Shown: positions 44,886 through 54,075 of the stretch, in pieces
Layout of the letters: every line of letters starts with the position of its first letter
Numbering within the stretch: position 1 is the stretch's first letter
Assembly: GCF_002029235.1 (NCBI RefSeq)
Contig: NZ_MZGV01000002.1
Span: 85,674-149,673 of the forward strand
Length of the DNA stretch: 64,000 nucleotides
Reading direction: 5' to 3'
Source: Clostridium oryzae
Lineage (GTDB): Bacteria > Bacillota > Clostridia > Clostridiales > Clostridiaceae
The notes under the pieces: model-generated
The model's input: only the letters and a program-made list of their open reading frames with translations
Databases searched by the model: none
What the model was told of the DNA's origin: nothing
Made by a program: the position numbers and the translations under genes

Positions 44886-45560
44886 ATGAAAGGTGTTTCA
44901 AAATTTAGTTTTTTATTTCTTGCATTACTCTCCTGGATTGTAATCCAGTTAGATCCATTAATTTCAAATATCATTTCTTCTATTGTTGGAGAATCGAGTT
45001 CTAATTTCAGTTTTACTATAGATTCAATCAATTTTATCCTGGTAATTCTAGTATGGGCAATATCCGCTTACTACTTATTCTCACTATCAAAATCTAAGCT
45101 CGATTTCAACATATTGAAAACCAACGAGAAACCAACTAAAATTAATCTTTTCATTGCCTTGCTGTTATTAGCATCGGCAATAATAGTAACAACGGCTCTG
45201 TGGAATTTCAAATTAAAACCTGTTGCAGAGTTTAGCATGCATATCAAATCTTTTGGTACCTTAGGCATTATATCTTTTATCCTTCAATATATTTACTACG
45301 TATTTGAAATAGTACTAGCAACATTGATAATTTCTTTCGGACAAAAATTTGGAGATTTGATGTTTAAGAGTTCTAAAATTCCATGGGGAGGCATTCTTCT
45401 CGCAATAACTTGGGGTTTAATACATATCGTTTGGAAAGGAAGCATTGTATTCGGCTGTTTTATAGCGCTTGACGGCATATTGTTCGGGACCATTTACTTA
45501 TTAGTAAAGAAAAATATATATTATGCTTTTCCTATTATATTTTTAATGTTTGTTTTTTAA
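44886..45560 (+). CDS. Membrane protein, possibly related to CPBP intramembrane proteases
   Basis: 224 aa, about six predicted helices. The C-terminal part (GGILLAITWGLIHIVWKG then CFIALDGILFGTIYLLVKKN) resembles CPBP motifs with a conserved His and the G-x-x-x-G-x-x-Y element. The Glu-Glu-x-x-x-Arg motif is not clear (only FEIVLA is seen), so activity is doubtful. AAGGAAG precedes the ATG. It stands alone, without an obvious operon partner. Confidence 0.5.
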   Translation: MKGVSKFSFLFLALLSWIVIQLDPLISNIISSIVGESSSNFSFTIDSINFILVILVWAISAYYLFSLSKSKLDFNILKTNEKPTKINLFIALLLLASAIIVTTALWNFKLKPVAEFSMHIKSFGTLGIISFILQYIYYVFEIVLATLIISFGQKFGDLMFKSSKIPWGGILLAITWGLIHIVWKGSIVFGCFIALDGILFGTIYLLVKKNIYYAFPIIFLMFVF

Positions 45561-45686
45561 TAACGTCCTTAAACAAATATTTCAGATAAGGTAGAGGTGT
45601 ATAGAAAAACCATTTTCCATTTAATGCAAATCAGACTTGTTAATACTTTTATGTATAACTATATATAACAAAGGGAGATGATAAAA

Positions 45687-46988
45687 TTGTTTTCTATAAA
45701 AAATGAAAGCAAATCAATTAAAATGATATTAGCCATCTGCTGCCTATCCATGCTTGCCCTGACTATTTTTTCAATTCTTTATTACGGCAATTCTACATTG
45801 CTCGGTAATTTTTACCGACCTGACAATGACGATGTTAAATTTATTAGAAGTGCCTAGATTTTATCCCAAACGGGTAATTACATATATCATAAGCCGCCGG
45901 AACCTACAGTATTTATGATGCCTGGCGTTTCATATATATTAGCTTTTCTAATGAAACTATTTGGAGAATTTGGGGGCATCACAGCTTTTAGAGTACTTCA
46001 GGCAATGCTCCAAAGTATATCATTATATCTTATGTTCCTTATTGGTAGGAAAATATTTAACACCAAAGTTGCCATTACAGCAGTAATTTTAGATACTTTT
46101 TGTATAGCAGAAATATGGACTCCCAATTTAGTTTTAACAGAAACATTTTTTAAATTTTTTGTAATGCTTTTGGTGCTTTTCTCCTTAGAAGCTATTGAAA
46201 AAAATGAACTTAAGTATTATCTTATCGGTGGATTATTTTGGGGATTAGCCGCCCTATTCAGACCAACAATAGCCTTATATCCTGTTTTAATTCTCATAAT
46301 GTGGGTAATTAATAAAGTTAAATTAATAAACTGCATAAAATATGCTTTAGTAACAACTATTGTATTTTCAGCAGTTTTGTGTCCTTGGTGGATAAGAAAC
46401 TATAACATATTCCATAAATTTATTCCATTTACCCTAGCAACAGGAAACCCTATGCTACAAGGAACTTACATAAATTATGATCAAAGTTCACGAAGTACAG
46501 ATGGCTTAAATTACAAGCAATTTGACTACAGCTATAAAGATAATTCAGAACAGCAGCAAAACAATGTAGAGATAGCCATTTCAAAATATAGATTAGAGAA
46601 CCTATTTCCAAAGCATCCAATAAAGTTTATATTGTGGTACACCTTAGGAAAAGCCTGGTGGCAAATAAATTACCCCTTTTACTGGAAACAAATATTAGGT
46701 GTGAATTTTATAGAAGCCGCGCTGTATCATGCCATAATAATCCTTCTCTCTATATTTGGCATTGTAAAATTTATAAAAAGCAAATCAAAAAATAAGCTTG
46801 CTCTATTGCCTATGATGGTTATCTTATATTTTATAGTTGTTTACCTACCGTTTTTCACAATGGGAAGATACTTTTTTCCAGCTATGCCTTATGTATTGAT
46901 GTTCTCTGCCTATGGACTTCTATATCTAGGTGATAGATATGGCATAGTCGAAGTTTTATTAAAGAAAGTAAAAAAAGATAGCAGGTAA
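45687..46988 (+). pseudogene. Glycosyltransferase family 39-like protein with in-frame amber codon
   Basis: An open frame of about 433 codons from TTG 45687 (GGGAG nine bases upstream) is interrupted once, at codon 57, by TAG (45855-45857). Before the stop it encodes one membrane helix and YRPDNDDVKFIRSA, the first external loop with the acidic pair of GT-C enzymes. After it, ILSQTGNYIYHKPPEPTVF and about ten more helices continue without any frameshift. A second start for the downstream part (ATG 45915) exists but would lack the catalytic loop. It is most likely a recent nonsense mutation, a sequencing error, or suppression of the codon. Confidence 0.75.
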
Positions 46989-47013
46989 TTGTAATCCTAA
47001 TTACCTGCTATCT
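46976..47013. terminator. Bidirectional terminator between the GT39-like gene and gpmA
   Basis: A perfect 15-bp stem AGATAGCAGGTAATT / AATTACCTGCTATCT with an 8-base loop, flanked by A/T runs, between convergent genes. Confidence 0.9.
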
Positions 47014-47015
47014 TT

Positions 47016-47762
47016 CTATTTAGCCTTGCTTTGATTCGCTACCTGCTGCTGCTTTTTTTCTATTTCCGATGCATCGCCTAAATAATAATGCTTAATTGGC
47101 TTTAAATCATCATCTAGCTCATATACAAGAGGTACACCTGTAGGAATATTTAAATTCGTAACCTCTTCATTAGTAAGATTATCTAAATACTTTACTAGTG
47201 CCCTAAGGCTGTTACCATGCGCAGCTATAACTACCTTTTTGTCTGCTAGAACTTCAGGAGCAATCACTTCTTTCCAGTCAGGAAGAACCCTGTCAATAGT
47301 AGCATTTAGGTTTTCTGTAACTGGAAGTTCTTTATCCGTAAGCCCTTTATACTTATCTTCAAAACCAGGATATCTTGGATCATCCTTTTCAAGTTCAGGA
47401 GGAAAAACATTAGAATCCCTTCTCCACTTATGCACCTGTTCTTCACCGTATTTTTCAGCTGTCTCTGCTTTGTTTAATCCTTGAAGAGCACCATAATGCC
47501 TTTCATTTAATCTCCAGGATCTGCTTACAGGTATCCACAGTAAGTCAAGCTCCTCAAGCACATACCACAGTGTCTTTATAGACCTTTTAAGTACAGATGT
47601 AAAACCAACATCGAAAGTATATCCAGCTTCTTTCAGAATTTTTCCAGCCTTTTTAGCTTCTTCAATTCCTTTTGGAGACAAATCTACATCTGTCCACCCT
47701 GTAAATTTATTTTCCTGATTCCATACACTCTCTCCATGTCTCAATAATACTATTTTCTTCAT
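47016..47762 (-). CDS. gpmA: 2,3-bisphosphoglycerate-dependent phosphoglycerate mutase
   Basis: 248 aa from [20 protein letters not shown]. The phospho-His is in LRHGES, the second His in [14 protein letters not shown], and the specificity region includes [13 protein letters not shown] and [18 protein letters not shown]. It interconverts 3- and 2-phosphoglycerate in glycolysis. GAAGGG precedes ATG 47762; a longer frame has no ribosome binding site. It is monocistronic. Confidence 0.96.
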   Translation of the reverse strand: MKKIVLLRHGESVWNQENKFTGWTDVDLSPKGIEEAKKAGKILKEAGYTFDVGFTSVLKRSIKTLWYVLEELDLLWIPVSRSWRLNERHYGALQGLNKAETAEKYGEEQVHKWRRDSNVFPPELEKDDPRYPGFEDKYKGLTDKELPVTENLNATIDRVLPDWKEVIAPEVLADKKVVIAAHGNSLRALVKYLDNLTNEEVTNLNIPTGVPLVYELDDDLKPIKHYYLGDASEIEKKQQQVANQSKAK

Positions 47763-48206
47763 ACTTTTCCCTTCTTTCAGTGTCAATTATTTATTATTTT
47801 ATGTAAACTCATTTATTAATCTCCAGTATTAATCTATACTATTATATTAAACTATTTGATAATAAATATCAATATCATTGTACCAATTATAATATTTAAT
47901 CCCTGTCTCTCCATAAAGCTTTTTACATAAGTCGGTATACCTCTTTTACTTATTTATACCATAATATGTATTTTTTCTTAAATTCAGCTTAATTTTTATT
48001 AAAGATTTCATAATGAAAACATTTAAATGCAAGTGAATTTCATAAATATACAAATAACTTTTTATCATAATATCAACAAAATATTGTAAACAGCTCAATT
48101 TTCTTTATTTTTAATTACTTTTTTTATTATTAATGCAGTTAATACCCTAGTTAACAATAATAGTTCTTAATATTATTAATTTGATAACGAAGTTGTTCGC
48201 CACAAT
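47763..48206. other. AT-rich intergenic region, no gene seen
   Basis: About 440 bases between gpmA and the liv promoter contain only short, stop-rich frames. The part nearest gpmA should hold its promoter, reading leftward, but I cannot pick a convincing -35/-10 pair. Confidence 0.5.
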
Positions 48207-48235
48207 TTGACACATTTTTTATCCTGTGATATTTT
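48207..48235 (+). promoter_or_regulatory. Sigma-A promoter of the liv operon
   Basis: TTGACA (48207-48212), a 17-base spacer, and TATTTT (48230-48235), about 110 bases upstream of the livJ start codon. Confidence 0.65.
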
Positions 48236-48347
48236 GTTTACAACAAATTTAATAGTCAGCTTTATTTTTACAAACTTAATTTAAAAGATTAATTATCATT
48301 GTTTAATGAAAAGCTTAAAAACTATAGATAAAAAATGGGGGAAAAAT

Positions 48348-49505
48348 ATGAAAAAAGGATTGTTGCTTTTAACATCAGTTATAATGGCATCTTCTATCTT
48401 CGCAGGATGTAGTAAAAATTCTGCTTCATCAAAAACAATCAGAATTGGAGTTAATTATGAACTTACTGGAAATGTAGCTACTTATGGTCAAAGCCTTTCC
48501 AAGGGTGTTGAGCTTGGTTTCAAAGAGATAAATAAAAAAGGCGGCATTCTAGGTAAAAAGATAGAACTTGTAAAAAAAGATAATAAATCTGATACAAGTG
48601 AGACTGCTAATGTATCCTCAGCTTTGGCTACAGATAAAAGCATAGCACTTTTACTTGGACCAGCAACTTCAGGTGATACAAAAGCCGCTTCAACAGCTGC
48701 AACACAAAACAGAATACCATTAATATCCGCTTCTGCTACAGATGATGGTGTAACTATAGATAAAAACGGTAAAGTCAGAGATTATATATTTAAGACGTGC
48801 TTTAGCGATTCATTTCAGGGAGTTATAATGGCTAATTTTGCTTACGACGATCTAAAAGCGAAGACTGCAGCTATTCTATCAGACTCCGGCAGTGATTATA
48901 GTAAAGGTCTTTCAAAAAGCTTTAACACTAAATTCACTTCCCTTGGCGGTAAGATAATCGCTTCTGAAGCATATCAATCAACTAATTCAGACTTTAAGGC
49001 AGTACTTACAAAAATTAAATCTGCCAATGCTGACATAATATATATTCCTGGTTATTATGAATCTGTTGGTCTTATTATAAGACAAGCAAAGGAACTTGGA
49101 ATAAAGACACCTATCCTTGGAGGGGATGGCTATGAATCCCCAAAACTTGCTGAACTTGCAGGCAAAAATAATTTAGGTGATGTTTACTATACAAACCATT
49201 ATTCATCAACAGATAATTCACCAGAGGTTGTTAAGTTTAAGAAGGCTTTCAAGACTGAATATAAAGCTGATCCAGATGCTTTTAACGCTTTAGGCTATGA
49301 CCTTGCTTATTTCGCAGCAGATGCTATTAAAAGAGCAGGTTCAGCAGACAGAGAAAAAATAAAAAATGCATTAGCAAGCACAAAGAATTTCAAGGGTGTC
49401 ACAGGAACTATTACTATTGATAAAAAACATAACCCTGTAAAGTCAATAACTGTTCTTCAAGTAAAGGATGGAGTTCCAACTTTTCTTAAAAAAGTAAATC
49501 CGTAA
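48348..49505 (+). CDS. livJ: Branched-chain amino acid ABC transporter, substrate-binding lipoprotein
   Basis: 385 aa. The signal peptide ends in a lipobox (ASSIFAGC), so it is anchored to the outer face of the membrane. A type I periplasmic-binding fold follows: IRIGVNYELTGNVATYGQSL, GPATSGDTKAAS, and YYTNHYSSTDNSPEVVKFKK. It captures leucine, isoleucine or valine, or a related amino acid, for LivHMGF. ATG 48348 is chosen from GGGGGA upstream and because the lipoprotein signal starts there. It is the first gene of the five-gene operon. Confidence 0.92.
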   Translation: MKKGLLLLTSVIMASSIFAGCSKNSASSKTIRIGVNYELTGNVATYGQSLSKGVELGFKEINKKGGILGKKIELVKKDNKSDTSETANVSSALATDKSIALLLGPATSGDTKAASTAATQNRIPLISASATDDGVTIDKNGKVRDYIFKTCFSDSFQGVIMANFAYDDLKAKTAAILSDSGSDYSKGLSKSFNTKFTSLGGKIIASEAYQSTNSDFKAVLTKIKSANADIIYIPGYYESVGLIIRQAKELGIKTPILGGDGYESPKLAELAGKNNLGDVYYTNHYSSTDNSPEVVKFKKAFKTEYKADPDAFNALGYDLAYFAADAIKRAGSADREKIKNALASTKNFKGVTGTITIDKKHNPVKSITVLQVKDGVPTFLKKVNP

Positions 49506-49685
49506 TAGAAAAAAAGACGTTTCAAAAGGTTATGTATCTGACTTATAAATGGAGCACACCAAAAGTTGATGCTTCCAATTACAAAAGTGTGTGAAAATCA
49601 GTTTTATTTTCACACATTTTTGTGTTATATAATGCAATCGATTCATTACATTATATTTTATTTAAAACATAGGAAAGGTGATATC

Positions 49686-50570
49686 GTGAAAGAATTCATT
49701 CAGCAGTTAATCAATGGATTATCTCTTGGAAGCATATATGCTCTTATATCATTAGGTTACACTATGGTATACGGTATTATTAATTTAATAAACTTTGCAC
49801 ATGGCGATATATACATGATCGGTGCATATGTGGGCTTTTTTGTCACAACTTCTCTGGGACTTAGTTTTTTTCCAGCCATCATATTATCGATGGCAGTATG
49901 CGCTTTATTAGGTGTAATAATAGAAAGAATAGCCTATAAGCCCATAAGAAATTCCTCAAGAATCGCTGCACTTATTACCGCTATCAGCGTATCTTTATTT
50001 CTTGAATACGGAATGGTATATCTGGTTAAACCAGATAAAAGACCTTTTCCTCAGGTATTAAAAGAAAAAAATATAGAGCTTTTCAATGGCGGCGTAATAC
50101 TTGATTCCAGAAATATTTATATAATTGTTATTACAATAGTTTTGATGCTGGCACTTCAATATATCATTCACAGGACAAAAGTTGGTAAAGCTATGAGAGC
50201 AGTTTCTCAGAATGCTGATGCTGCACAGCTTATGGGTATAAATGTTAACAGAACTATATCCTTTACGTTCGCTATAGGTTCAGCCTTAGCTGGAGCTGCA
50301 GGTGTACTGGTTGGAGTTTACTACAATTCTATTAATCCGTTAATGGGAGTTACTCCTGGGCTAAAAGCATTTATTGCAGCAGTTATAGGAGGAATAGGTA
50401 TAATTCCTGGCGCGGTTTTTGGAGGCTTCTTCTTAGGTATGCTTGAAACAATGGTAAGTGCTTATGGAAACTCACTATATACTGATGCCGTAGCATTCAT
50501 AGTACTTATAATAGTATTATTATTTAGACCAAATGGACTTTTAGGAAAGAATATTAAAGAGAAGGTTTAG
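49686..50570 (+). CDS. livH: Branched-chain amino acid ABC transporter, permease LivH
   Basis: 295 aa. It starts at GTG 49686 (VKEFIQQLINGLSLGSIYAL) with AAGGTG upstream. About eight membrane helices are present. Family motifs are YTMVYGIINLINFAHGDIYM and AVIGGIGIIPGAVFGGFFLG (the coupling region). It pairs with LivM to form the channel. A longer in-frame extension to 49566 lacks a ribosome binding site and is not used. Confidence 0.94.
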   Translation: MKEFIQQLINGLSLGSIYALISLGYTMVYGIINLINFAHGDIYMIGAYVGFFVTTSLGLSFFPAIILSMAVCALLGVIIERIAYKPIRNSSRIAALITAISVSLFLEYGMVYLVKPDKRPFPQVLKEKNIELFNGGVILDSRNIYIIVITIVLMLALQYIIHRTKVGKAMRAVSQNADAAQLMGINVNRTISFTFAIGSALAGAAGVLVGVYYNSINPLMGVTPGLKAFIAAVIGGIGIIPGAVFGGFFLGMLETMVSAYGNSLYTDAVAFIVLIIVLLFRPNGLLGKNIKEKV

Positions 50571-50580
50571 AGGTGATATG

Positions 50581-51540
50581 ATGAGACTCTTTTCGAAAAA
50601 AAATATAATCAACTTAGCAGGTTTACTGATATTTTATATAATAATTAAATTACTCATCAGTGCTGGTATTGTCGACTATCATCTTCAGTATAACCTTTAT
50701 ATGATAGGAGTAAATATTATATTAGCTGTTGGACTTAATCTTATTACTGGCTACACAGGCCAATTTTCCCTTGGACATGCCGCATTTATGTCTGTTGGTG
50801 CTTATACCGGTGCTGTACTTACATCAAACTTAAATATGCCATTTATCGCTGCTATTTTAGCTGCAGCTGCAGTTGCTGCAATAGCTGGAGTACTGATAGG
50901 CATACCTACACTGAGACTGAGAGGTGATTATCTCGCTATAGCCACTCTAGGTTTTGGAGAAATATTAAGAGTTTTTCTTCAAAATGCAAATTATGTAGGT
51001 GGAGCTGCAGGCTTTAACGACATTCCCCTGCTAACAAATTGGACATGGAGCTTTGTACTAGTAGTTATTTCTGTACTGCTTATGAATAACTTCATTAAAT
51101 CATATCACGGAAGAGCTTGTATTGCCATAAGAGAAGACGAAATAGCTTCTGAAGCAATGGGGGTTAATACAACTTTCTATAAAGTATTAGCTTTCTCCAT
51201 TGGTGCTGCTCTAGCTGGTATTGCAGGAGCACTCCACGCACATGTCATAGGTTTTATTAAGCCTGATGATTTCGGATTCATGAAATCCATAGATATACTC
51301 GTTATGGTTGTATTCGGAGGACTCGGAAGTACTTTAGGAGCAATAATAGGTGCTGTAGCAGTAACCTTGATATCACTATTTTTGCAAGATTTTTCACAGC
51401 TCCGAATGGTTATTTATGCGGTAATATTATTCCTGATTATGGTGTACAGGCCGCAGGGACTTTTAGGAAAGAAAAAATTCAATTTCTTTAAGAAAGGAGT
51501 AAAAGCTGATGCAAGTACTGGAAGTAAAAAATCTAACTAA
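50581..51540 (+). CDS. livM: Branched-chain amino acid ABC transporter, permease LivM
   Basis: 319 aa, about nine helices. Motifs are GLNLITGYTGQFSLGHAAFM and AIREDEIASEAMGVNTTFYK, with the coupling motif VFGGLGSTLGAIIGAVAVTL. The second of two adjacent ATG codons fits the ribosome binding site GAGGTG best. Its last 32 bases overlap livG in another frame. Confidence 0.94.
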   Translation: MRLFSKKNIINLAGLLIFYIIIKLLISAGIVDYHLQYNLYMIGVNIILAVGLNLITGYTGQFSLGHAAFMSVGAYTGAVLTSNLNMPFIAAILAAAAVAAIAGVLIGIPTLRLRGDYLAIATLGFGEILRVFLQNANYVGGAAGFNDIPLLTNWTWSFVLVVISVLLMNNFIKSYHGRACIAIREDEIASEAMGVNTTFYKVLAFSIGAALAGIAGALHAHVIGFIKPDDFGFMKSIDILVMVVFGGLGSTLGAIIGAVAVTLISLFLQDFSQLRMVIYAVILFLIMVYRPQGLLGKKKFNFFKKGVKADASTGSKKSN

Positions 51541-52276
51541 AGCCTTTGGCGGAATAAAAGCAGTAACCGATATAAACCTTGAAGTTAATGAAGGTCAGAT
51601 AGCTGGTATAATAGGACCAAACGGTGCCGGTAAAACTACTTTCTTTAACTTGCTTACAGGTATTTACACCCCTACTTCAGGAAATATAAAATACAATTTA
51701 AATACAACAGTAGAAGGCAAAAAACTTAAGCCTAATAAGATATCAAGTTACGGAATATCTAGAACGTTTCAAAATATAAGACTGTTCAAAGAAATGACAG
51801 TACTAGAAAACGTGCTTATAGGTTATCACCATAATTTTAAATACAGTGTGGCCTCAGCCTTCCTTAGACTTTCTTCTTTCGCTAAAGGTGAGAATGAAGC
51901 ATTAAACGAAGCATTAAAACTGCTCAAAGTTTTCAATCTCTTAGACAAAAAGGATGAACTAGCACAAAATCTTCCTTACGGTGAGCAAAGGAAGCTTGAA
52001 ATTGCAAGAGCTATGGCTTCAAACCCTAGACTTCTACTTTTAGACGAACCAGCAGCCGGAATGAATCCTCAGGAAACTAATGATCTTACAGAATTAATCA
52101 GATGGATTAGGGACGAGTTTAAGCTTACTATCATACTTATTGAACACGATATGTCACTTGTAATGGATCTTTGCGAAAACATATTTGTGTTCGATTATGG
52201 TCAGCTTATAGCTAGTGGATCTCCAAAGGAAGTACAGAACAATCCGCAGGTTATAAAAGCATATTTAGGTGCCTGA
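51509..52276 (+). CDS. livG: Branched-chain amino acid ABC transporter, ATPase LivG
   Basis: 255 aa. Walker A GPNGAGKTT, the Q-loop with ISRTFQNIRLFKEMTVLENV, LPYGEQRKLEIARAM as the signature, Walker B LLLLDEPAAGMNP and the H-loop IEHDMSLVMD. The EPAAGMNP form is typical of LivG. AAAGGAG lies within livM. It works as a heterodimer with LivF. Confidence 0.95.
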   Translation: MQVLEVKNLTKAFGGIKAVTDINLEVNEGQIAGIIGPNGAGKTTFFNLLTGIYTPTSGNIKYNLNTTVEGKKLKPNKISSYGISRTFQNIRLFKEMTVLENVLIGYHHNFKYSVASAFLRLSSFAKGENEALNEALKLLKVFNLLDKKDELAQNLPYGEQRKLEIARAMASNPRLLLLDEPAAGMNPQETNDLTELIRWIRDEFKLTIILIEHDMSLVMDLCENIFVFDYGQLIASGSPKEVQNNPQVIKAYLGA

Positions 52277-52314
52277 TAAATTTCTGGACATCGCATTTAA
52301 AGGAGGGATTTAAT

Positions 52315-53019
52315 GTGTTAGAACTTAAGGATATAAACGTATATTACGGTGCAATACACGCAATAAAAGGCATAAGTCTTAATATAAATGAAGGTGAAAT
52401 CGTAACATTAATCGGTTCAAACGGCGCCGGAAAGACAACTACACTAAGAACAATATCAGGTCTTGAAAGAACTAAGACAGGAAGCATCACGTTTGAGGGT
52501 AAGGATATTACTTCTGCCAGCGCTTCAAATATCGTAAGCCTTGGTATTTCTCATGTTCCTGAAGGAAGAGATGTTTTTCCAAAAATGTCCGTGAAAGAAA
52601 ATCTTGAACTTGGAGCATATTTGCGCAAAGACAAAGCTGAAATAAAGAAAGACTTTGAAAAAATTTATGGCCTTTTTCCAAGGCTTTTAGAAAGAAAAGA
52701 ACAGATGGCAGGAACGCTTTCAGGCGGTGAGCAGCAGATGCTGGCTATGGGCCGCGCTCTGATGAGCAGACCAAAGCTTTTGATTCTTGATGAGCCTTCC
52801 ATGGGACTTGCTCCACTTATTGTGAAGGATATTTTCAATATAATTGTAGAAATAAACCACAGCGGTACTACAGTACTGCTTGTAGAGCAGAATGCAAACC
52901 TGGCACTTAATATTGCAAACAGGGCTTATATCATTGCTAATGGCGAAATAGAGCTTGAAGGTGATGCAAAAGAGCTACTAGGCAACGAAAAAGTAAAGAA
53001 TGCCTATTTAGGTGGCTAA
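52315..53019 (+). CDS. livF: Branched-chain amino acid ABC transporter, ATPase LivF
   Basis: 234 aa, GTG start at 52315 with AAAGGAGGG upstream. Walker A GSNGAGKTT, SHVPEGRDVFPKMSVKENLE (the LivF Q-loop), LSGGEQQMLAMGRALM, and Walker B LLILDEPSMGLAP. It completes LivJHMGF. The stop codon is followed directly by a REP palindrome that could end the transcript. Confidence 0.95.
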   Translation: MLELKDINVYYGAIHAIKGISLNINEGEIVTLIGSNGAGKTTTLRTISGLERTKTGSITFEGKDITSASASNIVSLGISHVPEGRDVFPKMSVKENLELGAYLRKDKAEIKKDFEKIYGLFPRLLERKEQMAGTLSGGEQQMLAMGRALMSRPKLLILDEPSMGLAPLIVKDIFNIIVEINHSGTTVLLVEQNANLALNIANRAYIIANGEIELEGDAKELLGNEKVKNAYLGG

Positions 53020-53064
53020 AAAATGTCATTTGTCAAGTGCCTGGCACTTGACAAATGACATTTT
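53020..53064. repeat. REP palindrome between livF and the RAYT gene
   Basis: A perfect palindrome with 22-bp arms around a single T: AAAATGTCATTTGTCAAGTGCC and its complement. The core TGTCAAGTGCC is shared with the REP copies in the trp leader and in the D-hydroxyacid dehydrogenase gene. It probably also acts as a terminator for livF and the RAYT gene. Confidence 0.85.
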
Positions 53065-53069
53065 GCACC

Positions 53070-53942
53070 CTAGCTTATTTTGCTGCGAGAAAGAAGTTTG
53101 GAGATTGCCGAAGGTACAACATTTAAGAAGTCAGATATCTCCTTTACCGTGTAACACTCTTCCATTGCCTTTCTTGTAATTTGAAGTTTTATTGGAGTCA
53201 AATTTCTTTTTCTCTTTCCTTTCCTAATATCTTCCAATATGCTATCTGAAACATTAATAGTCTCAAGTATCTGCTCCATATTTTTACGGTACGGTTTAAT
53301 AAACTCATTTTTAATAGCAGTATCATTTCTCTCAGAAACTAATGCATATGGTTTTAATAAATCCTCTGTCATTTCATAATCCTTATTCATGTCCTCTTCA
53401 TCACCAATTGTATTAATTAATTTTAGATACCGCTGCATTGCCATTTTCTTATTTTCTCCAAGCATATTCAATATAAACATTGCATTAATATTTGAGCTTA
53501 TTGAATGCTGGTAATAACAATTACTACTCCACTTATACTCCTCTACATTTTTACATATTCGCGCCTTTACAGGATTTCTATGTATATATCTTAAGAGCCA
53601 AATTAAATAGCCATCTGTATCAACAAGTTTACATTTATACCTATTTTCAAACGCATGACCAGATCTATTTAGTAAATTATTAATATATTTGGCCAATACG
53701 TTGTTTACATAAAACATGATTTCACTAATTGACGATTTATTAGTTTTCATTAACAGATGGTAATGATTATCCATGATTACATATGCTAAAATTTCATAAT
53801 CAAATTTTTTATTATATTTAACCAAAGTCTCAATTAGAAACTGCTTTATTCTACTATCTCTAAATATGAACTCCTTGTTATTCCCTCTCTGATAAATATG
53901 ATATATTGCTCCATCATAAATAATTCTATCTTTTCTTGACAT
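53070..53942 (-). CDS. REP-associated tyrosine transposase (RAYT, Y1/HUH family)
   Basis: 290 aa. The Y1 domain starts MSRKDRIIYDGAIYHIYQRG. The HUH motif is H60-Y-H62 (VIMDNHYHLLMK) and the likely catalytic tyrosine is Y120 in LLRYIHRNPVKARI. The C-terminal region (PYRKNMEQILETI... ISDFLNVVPSAISKLLSRS) looks like an added HTH. RAYTs recognise REP hairpins and are thought to mobilise or spread them. REP palindromes flank this gene on both sides, which supports the assignment. AAGGAG precedes the ATG. The catalytic residues are intact. Confidence 0.92.
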   Translation of the reverse strand: MSRKDRIIYDGAIYHIYQRGNNKEFIFRDSRIKQFLIETLVKYNKKFDYEILAYVIMDNHYHLLMKTNKSSISEIMFYVNNVLAKYINNLLNRSGHAFENRYKCKLVDTDGYLIWLLRYIHRNPVKARICKNVEEYKWSSNCYYQHSISSNINAMFILNMLGENKKMAMQRYLKLINTIGDEEDMNKDYEMTEDLLKPYALVSERNDTAIKNEFIKPYRKNMEQILETINVSDSILEDIRKGKRKRNLTPIKLQITRKAMEECYTVKEISDFLNVVPSAISKLLSRSKIS

Positions 53943-54030
53943 CTAAATTTCTATTCTCCTTTGCATATTTTGTAAAAACTATTAAAGTAATTGCCCGTTT
54001 TACAATAGAATATACAATGATAGAAAAGTT

Positions 54031-54075
54031 AAGTGCCAGGCATGTGACAAATGATATGTCACATGCCTGGCACTT
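54031..54075. repeat. REP palindrome overlapping the end of the D-hydroxyacid dehydrogenase gene
   Basis: 19-bp perfect arms AAGTGCCAGGCATGTGACA and its complement around a 7-base loop (AATGATA). A variant of the REP core in which GGCATGTGACA replaces GGCACTTGACA. It encodes the last codons and the TGA stop of the adjacent gene. Confidence 0.85.

Noticed and set aside
45855..45857. TAG read as pyrrolysine in the GT39-like gene
   Set aside because: No pyl genes are visible in this window and the enzyme family has no pyrrolysine. A nonsense mutation is simpler.
53020..53064. The livF/RAYT palindrome as an ordinary terminator only
   Set aside because: The 11-base core is repeated at two other sites, one of them inside a gene end, so a mobile REP is the better explanation; a terminator effect may be secondary.
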